From Calvatia gigantea (Eukaryota > Basidiomycota > Agaricomycetes > Agaricales > Lycoperdaceae): a stretch of 64,000 nt of DNA. The notes under the pieces were generated by a model, which made no database searches, was not told where the DNA came from, and worked only from the letters and a program-made list of their open reading frames with translations. Each line of letters begins with the position of its first letter. Position 1 is the stretch's first letter. The stretch covers positions 87,501-151,500 of the forward strand of contig JACAAK010000010.1 of NCBI GenBank assembly GCA_025093985.1, written 5' to 3'. The translations under genes and the position numbers were made by a program. Positions 11,004-24,479 of the stretch are shown here, in pieces.

Positions 11004-13581
11004 TTACTCCACCAGACTCATGATAACAGGAAGCCGCGGGCGATTGTCGTTCTCGCCCACAACGAATGGACCTGCAATACCATTCATCTTCCAGGCTATT
11101 TCCTTTTCCGACTCTGAAAGTTTGAATGACCCAAGAAGGACGGATAGTACAACCTCTGAGATGGTACCAAAATCAAACAGGTTACGAAAGAGCTACAGAA
11201 GACCGTTACAGTACTCATTTCGAGTTGCGAGAACTTGAAGCCACTATAACATTGACCAAGTTATAAGATATTTCATCCGTTTTTAAGAAACACAACCTAC
11301 ATGCAAGCACGGCCTCCGCCCAGGAATGTCATTCTTTCGAGAAATCCAGTCAGTTGGTATGTCTTGTGTTTGAATAATGACATTACTCACAGGTGAGAGT
11401 ATATTCCTGGCATATGGGCTTCTTCCACAGCTTTCGGTGGGGGAGACAACCACCTTTCAGGTTTCCACTCATAAGAATCTGGACCCCACAAGTCCGGATC
11501 GCAATTTGCGCCAAGGACTGAAATGACTATGTTGGTTCCTTTCTTGACAAGAACTTCTGCAATTGCTGTTCCGTCCGAGTTCACGATGGGTTTCGAGAAT
11601 GGCAGAACCATATCCTGTCGTGCCCTAGGGGGGTAGGTCCTATCTCCTCAGAGCTGTGTGATGGAAGTGTCTCAATACTTACGTGCGCGTTTGAGCGAGA
11701 TTGACTGGTGGATACCTGCAATGGATTCGCGATATATGAGTTCGCGAAGTGACAACACGCGGGAACGTACTTACACACGGAGGGTTTCGCGGCAGACGGC
11801 ATCGAGATACGGGAGCGAAACAAGCTGATCATAGCTTAACTGACCGTCAAGTTGGGCGTCTAGAATTTCTTCTCGCAATTTCTGTTGAACATCTTGGTGT
11901 TGGGAGAGTAGCCAGAGAATGCGCGAGACAGCAGAAGACGTCGTATCCATTCCAGCAAAGACGAATGTCCTGGTACACAGCTCAGCTTCTTGTGGTGATG
12001 CTATCTGAAATAGATACGAACGAAACCTAAAGAAAAGAGAAAAGAATAAGATGGGTCCATGGACATGGACGTATCTTCACAAACCTGACCGACCACTTCC
12101 TCGTCGGTGAGCCGATCTTCATCTGAAGCCGTTGCATTGGCCCGCACTTGTGCAGAGAGCAATTAAAGGTTGAAACGCGCTGTGGAGGAAGGCCGCTTAC
12201 TGAGGATGCTAATGATATCCTTCCTGTTGATCATTTCTGCAGCGACTTCGGGATCGGAACTTGCTAAGGCGCTTCTCTTCGCCGCAATGATTTCGAGGGA
12301 TGTCTGATACATTATGTCGACTATTTCTATGAATTCCCGGGCGCGCTTGTAAGGAATATGTTTGGCAATAAATCTTTTGAAGCGCGGAAACTTGAGCTTC
12401 CCCCCGAGAGGGAACAGAAACTGACCCGAGAAAAATCCTACCGGTCCACCCAAAAGGGGTCTACAAAATAGTGAGCCAATTGAGAGAATGAATGGGCACA
12501 AGAACGGACACGAATTTCTTGACTGATTTGCTATAGGGGTGAAAGTCGTTATCGTCCGACAGTGAATCGAACGAATAACCCATTCCGCTCTGGCCAATGA
12601 GTTCCAGCGCTGTGCGAGTCATCCAATGCAAAACGTCGACCTCCAGAGGACCATTCTCCAATTTCTTCTTCAAAACCTTCCGAAGCTGCAGTCCCGTGAG
12701 ATACCTGAGCTTCAAAGTCCACTAGTAGTGGAACGTCCATACCCGTTCTGTGACATCATAAAAGAGAGGGACTAGCAAAATAACTGAGTTTTAATCGAAC
12801 GTGTGGAAGGGTCTTGAGTTTCTCACTCATTTCCCGCATATGATTGATTGAGAAGACAGGATTCAACATCTTCCTCTGTTTCCGATGCTGTTCACCTGTG
12901 GAAGGGTAAGAAAAAACAACAATGCTCCGGTGGTGCCATACCGAGTGTTGATAATAGGCCTTCACCTAGGAGGGCCCTGCTGCGACTAAAAGCGTCCGCA
13001 TATGTGTCCCAGCCAGTGCTTGGAATAGGGAACCAACTCACCTTTGAAACGCTCTTTCATAAAGGTGTTGATCCTGAGAAGCATTACATCTGATTCTGAC
13101 AGGTCGGAATGTGGTGGGCCCACCTTGACAATAACATGATGCAAGGCTTTGGGATCGCATATCACGAGGAGCCGTTCCTTGCAAGATTCAGAATCAGTTC
13201 AAACGTAGAGAATTAAAAAAAGAGCTCATACACCCAATGCGCCTCTGATCCTCACTGCCCTTCCATCTGACGAACCATCACTTAAGGTTCTCTCTCCTTA
13301 CAACCATCATTTTTGAAATACTCACACCGTTCCAGGATACCACGATGGAAGCCCCAGCCATTGGGATTGAACAATTGCGGCACGTTACCTAGTAATCAAT
13401 AAATAGTAAGTATCGAATGCGGCTTCCCCCTGATCATCCCCGAACCAAAGAGCCAGGATTGGGACGGAGGTCCTGGTAAAATGTCAAGTGGTGACCCAAA
13501 GTAATACCGTTCAAGCAATTTCCACGCAATTGAAGAGAGTATATAGAGGAACACGGCTTCAATAAAGAGCGTCGCGAGCAT
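11004..13581 (-). CDS. Cytochrome P450 (P450-2), apparently intact
   Basis: Haem monooxygenase with many short exons. It starts with a membrane anchor (LFIEAVFLYILSSIAWKLL) followed by LPGPPSQSWLFG. Further conserved blocks: VICDPKALHHVIVKDQHLYE (rejoined across an intron), GEQHRKQRKMLNPVFSINHM with helix C, TALELIGQSGMGYSFD, helix I FVFAGMDTTSSAVSRI, helix K CRETLRV, then KPERWL, haem loop MTFLGGGRACMGFKFSQLEM with Cys as axial ligand, and a C-terminus ending VIMSLVE. All exons could be joined in frame across GT-AG introns of 35-60 nt. The motif set resembles the CYP5144-type P450s common in Agaricomycetes, but that assignment is from memory. P450-1 lies downstream on the same strand with little else similar, so they are not a recent duplicate pair. 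Confidence 0.9.
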
Positions 13582-13627
13582 TAGTAAACTGAGACTGCAG
13601 GTGGCAACACTGGGGCCCAGAAACGTC

Positions 13628-13634
13628 TTTTATA
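13628..13634 (-). promoter_or_regulatory. TATA box of P450-2
   Basis: Reads GTATAAAAGA on the minus strand, centred about 50 bases before the ATG at 13581. Spacing and sequence fit a fungal TATA element; no start site can be seen directly. Confidence 0.5.
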
Positions 13635-15937
13635 CACCAGTTAAGCATCCCGTGAGTGGCTCCAAGGCGCACCTGCCCAGCTGACGAGTGATTAGGTACG
13701 TGAGCAGGTCCGATAGCCATCGTCGGCGAATAGTTCCGTAACTGCTTCGCGGAAACTCGCCCGGGTTCACGGGGAGGTAACCTGCTTCTCGAAGGACAGC
13801 GTGTGACCTGGCGATTGAACCGTCCCGCTTTCGCCACACACCACTCTTTTATGCATAGGGATCCATATCACCATGTCTGACTATTTCGGCAGTAAGCTTT
13901 TGAGGCATATTAACCAAGCGATTGTCTCCTGTGGTCGCTTTCCCGATGTTATGGTTCCGCACAAGTTCCAAGGGTGATAGAAGCAAAGGACCATGCTCAG
14001 AACAAGAAGACCTAAATGTTGATGCTGGAGCAAATTCAGAACTGAATGATCTGTTTTTGGACAGACATTTTCGCACGTTCCTTCACGGCGTTCGTCATCT
14101 GTGGTGAGTGGTACCAACCGTTCGTGGTCACTACGAGTCCTACGACCGGACCAGCTTCCCGCTTGATCGGCAGTTTGACGTCAGCATCCAGCAGTCAAAT
14201 AGGAAAAAATCGATGCCGCCTTGTTCATCTAGACGAGTACTGACTTGTTAAGGAGAGGAGAACTCTTTCCGCTTTTTGAAGAGTTTGTGTCCTTTGAGTT
14301 TTCTAGTAGTAGGTCACCGGTCATCCGGTCATCACTGGTGTACTTACATCGACAAATTAGGGAGGGGGTGTGATAAATTAAGAGTTGCCTACCACCCCCC
14401 AAGTGGCGTGATACCACCGACCCAGGAACTTTCAAGGTACCAAGAGAAACGACGGACACCATAAAAATATAAGGACCTCAGTTCAAACAACCACAGCGCA
14501 TGATGTTCGGTGAAGAGAACTAGCATTTTATAGATTTGTATACGAATGTGTAAGCCTGCTAGGACTCTAAGCATGACTCACTAAATCACAACCGAAGATC
14601 AGTAGGCACGGGCGTTATTATTCGGATCGTGTAAGATGCGCATATCAGTCAAGCAAAGATAATGGTAGAAGAGAAGATGAATCCCCCAGAACCCGTGATC
14701 CGGCGGTGTATATCCGTCAGCGCAATCGGTCAGTTATTCGTAAGCACCATGCCTACAGAATGACGCTAAAGAATTACCCGTTACCGATGTTAGTCAGTTT
14801 GCCTTATGAAGGGACTCATATGTAAGCCCAGCTGCCTCCCAAGAATGACATCTTGCGGACGGAAAAATGAATCGGCGATGATGTGATTCAGAGGCTTCCA
14901 CACCAGTAGATGAGAATGCATATGAGTATTTGTGTGCTTCGACCACAGGTAATTAATGTTCAGGTTTCCATTTTTACGCATTGTCTTCCCATAACCCTGA
15001 GTTCAGGCTCGAGTAAGCGATAAGTTACTTAACAGCAATATGGTCGTTGAATACTGAATCATCATACATGCGGGCTCTTCGTCACTTATGCCCACGACCT
15101 GTGTGAAACTCAACATCACGTCTCCAAAGGACCCCTACCTACCCATACATTAGGGCGGTACTACTCGGTAAACCACGCTCTTGAAAAAGTCAAATCAGGA
15201 GGAATAACAGTGCAAGAGATCCTAGTCACTGGTCCGGTGAGAGGTTGGCGACATTTACAAACGAGGATCTCCTCAGCAGACTGTACCCGAGTAGCTGCGA
15301 CGAAATGCGTTGACGATTGATTTACCGTTCTTCCAGTCCTCGCAGATTACGCGGGGGAGTGGGGCCAAAATCGTAGGTGTGAGTTGTACTCACTTAGACA
15401 AGTTCGTCATAGGAAAGATCTGTGGCGTTACGAGGGGACAATCTCCATCCAACAGCACTCTTGGTTGACCCTCGGGGTGTGTGTGAGGAGGATCGGTGAT
15501 AATCCACCCGGCATCGTTGAACATGGCCTCGACGTAATTGTGCTACAAAAGCATATGATTTGACTGCGGCGTTGGACATTGTTCACCAAGTTAAACGTTG
15601 GAAGATAGAGGGGAGACTGTGGGGTTCTTGTGACCTCGTCACCCTACCTCTCCTATTCCCATATGTTCGTTCCAATGACCTTGTAAGGTAACGGTTGCCA
15701 ACACGGCATCCAGTGGGAATATATATCAAATGGCCCTCGGTCTTATGGATACAAGAAGGGTTAAGGTGATACAGAATTGTGGATGGCTGGCGAACCCCTT
15801 CACACAAAAGATAGCAACCGACCGCAAACCTCCTGGGTATCATCCAAAGATCCATCAAAATCTCTCTCTCACGAGGTGTTTGGCAGCTGCCTAAACGCTA
15901 CCGCTGCCTGGTTGAGGGGAGGGGGGGAAGGGGGAGG
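13635..15937. other. No recognisable gene
   Basis: More than 2 kb with only short open frames on both strands and no recognisable motif or repeat. A G-rich run lies near 15916-15938, right beside the MFS-1 stop. It contains the upstream region of P450-2 and the 3' flank of MFS-1. Confidence 0.35.
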
Positions 15938-17973
15938 CTAATCACGCCTCTTCGTGGGGACCAGATACCAGAGGAATAGCATACACCCCATCATAGCGAT
16001 TAGGCTTTGAGGGAGAGATCAGTACTATAGTCCCTAACCCTTGCTGAATGTTCCACTTACAGGGGCTGGAGGCTTCTTATTCCATGTTTCGAAGAAATTG
16101 CGCCCGTCAGGAACGGAAGAGCGGCACTTCCTGATTGGCCAAATCCTGAGATCCAACCGATGGCGGATGTTGTGAGCCATGCAGGAAGGATACGCCCAGC
16201 TTGGTTCATTGCGATTGGGTACATCGGGCCCAGGAGGAGACCAACAAGGCCAACAGCGACTGCTCCACCAATCAAAGATGGGACAAGCCAAACGATCAGT
16301 TCCAACCTACAAAGAGATTTAGAACCCGTCTGGTTAGAATGGAAGCGGACAAACGCAATGGCAAGGACGGTATAACAAAAAAGAGCCAATCGTTCTCCAA
16401 GCTAGCGTTTGCTGAGGTTAGCGAGATCCACATTATGCATAACAAAAATACCTTTTTATTGACCCAGAGTAACACAAGGCGGCCGAGCATAAGACCTAGA
16501 AATGGAGGATATATGAGTAAACTGTAGGACGGTATCGACGATGACCTACCAGCGAAAAAACCAGATGAGATATATCCTGAAGAAGGGCCACCACCGCGCA
16601 CATCAACCATAAACGTGACAATCCAACCTGGAGACATTGAAAGTAATGAGGCAGCTGACTCCGAGGTGGCTTCATTAAATGCACGATACCTCCGAGGCTG
16701 ACCTCAACGCCAACATAAAACAGAACAAAGAATGCCAAGTAATGTACGGCCTTGATACGAAAAACCTGGCTAAACGGGCTACGCTCACTGGTACCTTTCT
16801 CACCCACTTCTTCACCCATGAGCTTGAGACAGTCTAAGACAAGTTGGGTAATTTATAAGAGGTGCCAACATCAGGACTCACCGTCCTTGGCCCTGGACCC
16901 AAAGACCATTGAAAGGGAGACCATATTCAACATTGCAATACCAAGCGATATGAGGTAGTGGAAAGACCAATGGCGCATTTGTGCGAATTGGGTTGCGGCA
17001 AAGGGCGACGAAAGTGCGCCAAGGCCTAGGGAGTCGCAGCAGCTAAGCAGACCGTCATAAAGGGATAGCTACGTGGTCATACCGTAAAAGGATTGAAAGA
17101 TGCCCATTTTTGTTTCACCGTTTCTTTTAATGCCAATGACCAGACCTATGGCTTGTGAGAGCTTGAAGGTAAAACGTTCAGTTACCGAACTTCATTGGTA
17201 TAGCAATGATTAGATACCTGGAGTGCCACACCGAAACCAGAGATCGCAAAAGCGAGTACAAAAACTGGGAATGGTGGAGCTGGAGCCTGAAGGGCCAATC
17301 CCAAGACTTGACACCCCGATCCTGGGCAAGAAGGGTGAATACGTGGTCAGACTGAGCTCCTGAGGTAGATACCCAAAATCATTATCTATCAATCTCTCAG
17401 CACTATGGTTCGGGCAGTACCGAGAAATATCCAGACCTTGCCGAATGCAAGCCGCTCCGTGAGCCAAAAATTTAAGAGGGCTCCTACAATAAAACCCTTA
17501 CCATCCAAAACAAGTTGAGAGCGTAAAGAAAACGGTCAGAAGCATGGACGTAGCGCGTACAGTGCAGACGCAAACGAAAATCATTGATACAACAGTAAAC
17601 CCTACCTGACGTCCGGGATTAAAGTCAGCAGCCGTAACTATTAATTATGGAAGATAATTACATGATACACCTCCTGTATGCGAGGCAGGAGTGGGCCATT
17701 TGATCCGTCGTTCCAGCCAATCAGGAATGCAAACAAAAACAGTGCCATTAGCTGGATCCTTTCTGCTCTCTTCTGCTTTGTAGTCCTCGTATTATGTGTT
17801 ACCGTCTCCATTGTCGCTTCGCTTGTGAGAACTGAGGTAGCTGGGATTGGTGGCGTTGTTTCATTGCGGAGTTTCGAGCCTGAGGTGTCGTCTTTCCGGG
17901 AAAGAGTGACCATTTGAACGACTTCGTCTTCTATTCCAACTTTGTGGTGGGATACAAGTATGTCCTGACCCAT
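15938..17973 (-). CDS. MFS transporter 1 (BSC6/fucose-permease-like)
   Basis: Major facilitator superfamily membrane transporter, probably 12 helices, split by short introns. A hydrophilic N-terminus leads into helix 1 with GWNDGSNGPLLPRIQEVYHV, the signature of this fungal MFS group. Later blocks: ALLNFWLTERLAFGK, QAPAPPFPVFVLAFAISGFG, MGIFQSFYG, GALSSPFAATQFAQM, VRGGGPSSGYISSGFFAG, LLLGPMYPIAMNQAGRILP and a last exon ending FLWYLVPTKRRD. All exons join in frame. It is the most diverged of the three copies: the middle loop has GLVIGIKRNGETKMGIFQ where the other two have GFVASLQHNAAGKMG. Likely a plasma- or vacuolar-membrane exporter or sugar-like carrier; substrate unknown. Confidence 0.88.
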
Positions 17974-19604
17974 CTGTTTCTCGAACTCAGCTTCAGATAG
18001 GCGGGAAGAGTTAAGGCGGGGGTGAAAAAAGGCTGGATTTTGTGTGTATAATCACCTGAGGCGATTTCGCCGAAGTTTCTCCGGGAGTATGCTGTCCGAG
18101 TCATCACAGCGTGGTGCCTCGAGGCCGAATAGAAGGGCCTTTTGGAAGTAAAATTGGCTCAATGGAGAGCGATGCCTTCTTAGCTGCAAGGTATCCCGGC
18201 TTCTGGTGGTCCGTCGAGGTCGGGCATGGATTCAATTCAGCTGCAGCCTGCATCACATCCCACATATTGCTGTTGTGACAGCAACTGTGACAAGCTGTTA
18301 TTGGCTAAGGCCAGCAGTCCCCTCCATCCCCAACCCCTTCCCTCCACTCTAAAAAAGCGCCATCGGTACACTCGACGTGGGGGTATTTTTTACGACAGAA
18401 AGCTACAAACCTAGGACCATTTCTATGTGGTAGTGAGGCAGCTGCAATATACGAGGGACAGCTTGGATCACCGGCAATTTCGCCGCTTCACAAGGGTTGC
18501 GCATACGGCGTAGTAACATGCATGAACAGGGACTGAGCACAATGATTAATGAAGAATGGACAGGCACCACGAGGAAGGTGATGGTTGAATAATGTAAAGC
18601 CCCCAGAGCTGCGGGTGTAGCACCCGACCAATCAACCTGTTGGCCATCAGAACCACTTACATACCTTCCTCTGTGTGAGTTGAACAAATGTACACCCCTC
18701 ATGACTAGAGAAGGTAAATTCAGCACTCATTAAACCTAACATCGGACCAGCTTCTTTTCCCGCCGTGAGCGCGTGAACTACAATTAACACAACGACAAAA
18801 TTCTACTATGACTGCTCACCAACGTCTACAGAACGCCGTCACAGCCGTTCAGAAGCCCCTACATCCCCCGACGGTCCTCCAAAGAACTATCACCCAGGAG
18901 TTGCCTGTATTGTGTCGGCTCTCTGTTTTGCGTGCCGCGCGTCTCCTCGCTTCTTGCGACACCATTGGCGGAAGCTGAGACACCTGGGGTTGGGATTGTT
19001 ATTGTTGAAAGTTTGGGCTTGAGGCGGCTGTATGGGATGATGAATCATACGGTCAGTTGAAAGGTTTCGGCGCCAGTCTCGATTTTCCACGAGTGTCCTG
19101 ATCGGCCTGCTTCTCGAAGTCGAAAACGACAAAATTAAAATACTTTTTTCGTCGCCGTATCATCGCTTTTGGTTAGAGAGTAGCTAAACCTTTCCGAAAT
19201 AGCTACTGGAGGGGGGGCCAGGGTGATAGAGATCATCATGTGAGTATAACAAGGAATGAAGAGAAGTCGTCGACATAAGGGTACCCCGAGGATCAGACAA
19301 TGGATCCCGCCAAGTTACCTTACTCCTGGCACTCGGAGGTGCATCATGTGTTTGAAAATTCAAAAAATTGACCTGGAATGAGCTGGTCGCCGCAGGAACT
19401 CAGTCCTGAGAAGCGGGCTTTCATTCTTCTTCAGTTCGCTGTTGAGTCTGCCCGTAAAAAAAAAAAGGCAGTACCAGAGTTGCGAAGGTCTCAAACGTCG
19501 AGGTGCCGTATGCACTACCCAGAATATGTGTAATTCGCCGCAAGGGATAAGAAACATCGAGTTTTAATCGAGTCTCTTCGACGGTACAAGGTACCACAGG
19601 AACA
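17974..19604. other. Intergenic: MFS-1 upstream and MFS-2 downstream
   Basis: No supported gene. TATA-like ATTATACAC (minus strand) lies near 18045, upstream of MFS-1. The segment from about 19360 to 19604 resembles the 3' flank of MFS-3 (22240-22466), marking the left end of the tandem duplication. An 11-12 base A run occurs near 19458. Confidence 0.4.
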
Positions 19605-21584
19605 TCATACAGACCCATCATCAGCAATCAGCCTTGGAATATCTATGAGTGAAAACCTATCTTCAGCAAATTTCAACTTACAATGGTTGGAGGCTCTTGA
19701 TTCCGTGTTCAGATGAAATAGCACCTGTTAAGAAAGGCAGCGCTGCACTGCCTGCTGTACCGATCCCAGCAATCCAACCGATAGAGCCCGTAAGAAGCCA
19801 GTTTGGAAGAACGCGTCCAGCTTGATTCATCGCAATAGGATACATAGGTCCCAGGAGGAGACCCACAAATGAAACCGCCACGGCCCCTCCGACCTAGAGA
19901 AGGAACGAGCCATACGACAAGCTCGAACCTGAAGGTGGATCAGAAAACAAGGAGACACGGAGGTGCTGAACTTACGCGATAGCAAGAAGAGCATAACCGA
20001 ACAGAGCACGCCGCTCTCCGACCTCCGAGTTTGGTTAGCATAAATCAGATAAATGTTTCGGCCTACGTCCCACCTTTCTGTTGACCCAGAGAAGAAGAAC
20101 GCGACCCAACATAAGACCTAGTGGGAGAAGGTTTCCCAGAGCCATTTCAATACCGACAACAGAAACCACTATACCTCCAAAAAACCCTGATGAGACATAA
20201 CCTGAAGGGGGACCGCCTCCCCGTACATCACGCATAAAGGTAACAATCCACCCTGAATAGAAAGACTACCTTTAAATCTAGATTGTGCAACATGAAACAG
20301 AAAGACCCACCTCCGATAGTAACTTCCACACCAACATAGACTAGAATGAAGAACGCTAGATAATGCACTGCCCTTGTGCGAAGGATTTGTTTGAACGAGC
20401 TGTGCTCGCTTGTACTCTTTTCGCCCGCTTCTTGACCTATCTTTGCGAGACATTCTGGGGACACGCCTTGAGTGACACGACAAGAACGACGAGACTTGTC
20501 GCCTACCGTCCTGTGTCTTGAAGCCAATGACTGTTGAAAGGAATATTGTGTTTAAGATAGCGATCCCGAGCGAAACGAGGTAGTGGAACGACCAGCGTTG
20601 GAGTTGTGCGAACTGAGTTGCGGTCAGAGGCGCAGTAAGGGCACCGGCACCTGATAGGTATCGGTCTACGGTGGGGCATGTACAGGGTAATTATACGTAC
20701 CATAGGCAGCATGGAGGAGACCCATTTTACCTGCAGCATTGTGCTGAAGACTCGCCACAAAGCCATTGCATTGGGCGTCCTGTAAAGAATGAAACTGAGA
20801 CTGCTCCCTCTTGCAGGTTTCACTCACCTGAAGAGCAAGACCAAAGCCGTTGATAGTGTATGCCATCACGAAGACAGGGAAAGGAGGCGCCGGAGATTGG
20901 AGTGCGTAAGCTGTAATTTGAAATACAGAGCCTGTGAACTAGATATGAGCTATGAAGCGTAGTAGTACACGTCCCACAAACCAAGGATGATCGTCTGTCA
21001 GCGAGACTAGGATCAACTTCACTTCCATCTAACTGAAAACCTCGCCCACGAACCTTGCCAAATCCGAGGCGATCTGTAAGGTGAATATTGGCGAATGCAC
21101 CCAAGACGAAGCCCTTGTGTCCGTGCGATTAATAATTTTCAAGTTCAAGGCAAACATAGAGGGTTCGTACCAGACAAGCGAATATGAAAATCATGGACAC
21201 GATAGTGAAGCCTACCTTTCCACAAGTCAGATATATCTAGATTGGAGGGGCCCGTGATATTGAACATACGTGATAAAATTCCTGGATGCGTGGCAGTAAT
21301 GGACCCGTTGTACCATCATTCCACCCAGCAAGGAAGATGCACCAGTACAACGCCGAAAGCTGAATTTTCTCAGCGATTTTCTGTTTTCTTGATCTCATAT
21401 CGTGAGCCTCTTCCCCATTACCTGTTTTTGCTGCCTCTCCAATGGACTTGTTCTCGTTTGTTGACAAAGGTTTTACCGGGGAAGCGCCGAGTCTACGAGC
21501 CTTACTGGTATCCTCAGTCGCGGTGGCCATTTCTATGTGTTTACCTTGGCCTCCTTTGCGGTAAGGTAAAATTCCTTGTTCCAT
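19605..21584 (-). CDS. MFS transporter 2 (tandem copy), 3' end frameshifted
   Basis: Same MFS group as MFS-1 and nearly the same gene as MFS-3. Start chosen at 21584 because MFS-3 begins with the matching Met-Glu; an in-frame ATG at 21635 is an alternative. Blocks in order: FLAGWNDGTTGPLLPRIQEFYHV, VGFTIVSMIFIFACL, ANIHLTDRLGFGK, SPAPPFPVFVMAYTINGFG, DAQCNGFVASLQHNAAGKMG, GALTAPLTATQFAQLQRW, DVRGGGPPSGYVSSGFFGG, LLLGPMYPIAMNQAGRVLP. The last exon differs from MFS-1 and MFS-3 by a net two bases near 19611-19625: it reads LLIADDGSV and stops, where the others read LLIAMMGCM and continue about 14 more residues (FLWYLVP...KRRD). The final helix is therefore truncated, unless this is sequence error. 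Confidence 0.85.
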
Positions 21585-22466
21585 AGGTCCAGTGTCAATG
21601 GGTAGGTCGATATGAGTCGAGAGATAATGGGACAAGGGGTTTTGTCCTCACCCCACGACCTGTACCTCGTGTTTGTAATCTGGGTTCCGGGACGGACGCA
21701 AAATTGATAAGAGGTGTTCCTTTTGCCACAAATAAGTATCGTTTACCAAGGGCGTTGGATGCTCGAATGGGCCTATTTGAAGCCGTGATCGGACATCCTT
21801 CCAAAAGGGTTCTGTGAAGATAAAACGTCAGTCTATGTAAGAGGGTACAGGCTAGTACAGGTATGGGATTCGGGAAGTGGTAGTTTGGGTTGTTCGTAGT
21901 CCTGGGGTCCTAGGCAATGATGACTCGAATGTCAACCACCTCACCAGGTTAAATTCCGCCGCCGACACTACACCCCACTTTGTAGACATTACTAAGGCGT
22001 GTACGAATTGGCCTTGAACTGAAGTCCATCTGATCATTGTCAGCCTGGAGTACGAAGGCCCATAACTTTTATTTTCGGCGCCATGACATGACCCAACACA
22101 TTCGCGATCAATCGATTAACTTAATAAATAAGTGGCTTTCGGATATATCTCGGAGAAACTTCCTCAGAAAGTTGGTGACTCCAGCCTGCGAGGAAGTTGA
22201 GACACGCTCTTCTTTCTCCTGTTCAAGAGTGCATTCGTGCGATTGGAAAATCAGAACATCTTATAACCTGGGATGAACAGGCCACCACAGGAGCTCAGCA
22301 CTCAGAAACAGACTTCGTTCTTCTCTCGCTCACTGCTGGTTCTGCTCTTGAAAAATCCATGCCAAGGTTGCAAAATTCTAAGTCACAGGTGCCGAGGCGC
22401 CGCGGTTGGGCTGCTCGTTCTACTTAGCAATTTTTTCTACTGAGTAGGATAAGGATCATCCTAGTT
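21585..22466. other. Intergenic between MFS-2 and MFS-3
   Basis: Promoter of MFS-2 and 3' flank of MFS-3. No supported gene. The sequence is homologous to 24480-25030 (promoter side) and 19360-19604 (3' side), which defines the duplication junction near 22240. Confidence 0.5.
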
Positions 22467-24479
22467 TTAGTCACGTCTCTTCGACGGTACGAGGTACCAC
22501 AGGAACATCATACACCCCATCATTGCAATCAACCTTGAGATATCCGTCAGCGAGAACCTGTTCTCGGCGAATTCCAACTTACAAAGGCTGAAGGCTCTTG
22601 ATGCCATGTTTCGATGAGATAATCCCTGTCAAGAAGGGGAGCGCCGCGCTGCCCGCTGTACCAATCCCAGCAATCCAACCTATAGAGCCTGTGAGAAGCC
22701 AGTTTGGAAGAACGCGTCCGGCTTGATTCATAGCAATGGGATACATTGGTCCCAGGAGGAGACCAACGATCGAAACGGCTACAGCTCCCCCAATCAGAGA
22801 GGGAACGAGCCATACGACAAGTTCGAGCCTGAAGGTGAATCAGAAAATGGGGAGATACGGAGGTGCCCGATTTACCCAATAGCGAGAACGGTATAGGCGA
22901 ACAGAGCGCGCCGCTCTCCGATCTACAAGTTTGATTAGAATAAATCAGGTAAATGCTTTGACTTATATCTCACCTTTTTGTTGACCCAGAGAAAAAGAAT
23001 ACGGCCCACCATGAGACCTAGTAGGAGAAGATGTTTTAGAACCACTTCGATATCAATAGCAAAAATCGTTATACCTCCGAAAAAACCTGACGAGACATAT
23101 CCTGAAGGGGGACCACCTCCCCGTACGTCACGCATAAAGGTAGCAATCCACCCTGAACGATGAGATCACATTGGGGAATTAGGCAACTCTAAACGGGACT
23201 AAACCCACCTCCGATAGTAACTTCAACACCAACATAAACCAGGACAAAGAGCGCTAAATAATGTACTGCCCTTATGCGAAGGATTTGCTTGAATGAACTG
23301 TGCTCGTCTGTACCCTTTTCACCCGCTCCTTGACCGATCTGCGCGAGGCATTCTGAGGATAAACGTTAAGTAACGTAGTGAGAACGAAACGAGATTTGCC
23401 GCCTACCGTCCTGTGTCTTGAAGCCGATGACCGTTGAAAGGAAGATCGTGTTTGAGATAGCGATCCCGAGCGAAACGAGGTAGTGGAACGACCAGCGTTG
23501 GAGTTGTGCGAACTGAGTTGCGATTAGAGGTGAAGAAAAGGCACCGGCACCTGATAGGTACTAATCAGGTTCCTGTTGGCGCATGTGCGGGGATAGATAT
23601 ACGTACCATAGGCGGCATGGAGGAAGACCCATTTTACCTGCAGCATTGTGTTGAAGGCTAGCCACAAAGCCATTACATTGGGCGTCCTGTAAAGAATGGA
23701 AATAAGACTGCTCCTGTTACGCGGGTTTTCACTTACCTGAAGAGCAATACCAAAGCCGTTGATAGTGTATGCCATCACGAAGACAGGGAAAGGAGGCGCC
23801 GGGGATTGGAGTGCGTAAGCTATAATTTGAAGTACAGAGCCTGTAGGTCGGACATAAGCTATGAAATGCAGAGCACATGTCCCACAAACCAAGGATAACT
23901 GTCTGGCGGCGAGACGAGGGTTAACTTCGCTTCCACCTAAACTGAAAACCCGTACACGAACCTTGCCAAATCCGAGGCGGTCCGTAAGATGAATATTGAC
24001 GAGCGCACCCAGGATAAAACCCTTGTGTCCGTATGATCAAGTATTCACAAGATCAAGTAAGACGGCGAAAGTACGTACCAGACAAGCGAATATGAATATC
24101 AGGGACACGATAGTGAAGCCCACCTTTGCACAAGTCAAACATGTCTCTCGAATCGGAAGAACTCTAATATCGGACATACGTGATAAACTTCTTGAATACG
24201 TGGTAGTAACGGTCCCGTTGTACCGTCGTTCCATCCAGCAAGGAAGATGCACCAACATAATGCCGAAAACTGAATTTTCTCTGAAACCTTTTGCTTTTTC
24301 GACCTCACATTACAAGCTTCTTCCCTGTTCCTTATTGTTGTTGTCCCTCTGAGCGCATCATCCCCGTTCGATGAAGGTTTTGCTGAGGAAGTGCCTCTAC
24401 GAGTGTTATTGGTTTCTTCGGTCAGGATGGCCATTTCTATGTGTGCACCTTGGCGATGAGGTAAAATACTTCGCTCCAT
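22467..24479 (-). CDS. MFS transporter 3 (tandem copy), internal frameshift
   Basis: Tandem partner of MFS-2. Starts MERSILPHRQG; then FLAGWNDGTTGPLLPRIQEV, SPAPPFPVFVMAYTINGFG, GAFSSPLIATQFAQLQRW, DVRGGGPPSGYVSSGFFGG, LLLGPMYPIAMNQAGRVLP and an intact last exon ending FLWYLVPSKRRD. In the exon that should read AAGKMGLLHAAYG the sequence has one extra base (around 23621-23625) compared with MFS-2, giving KMGLPPCRLW. The donor and acceptor of the next intron are the same in both copies, so splicing does not obviously repair it. As written, translation would terminate before the second half of the transporter. Confidence 0.85.
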
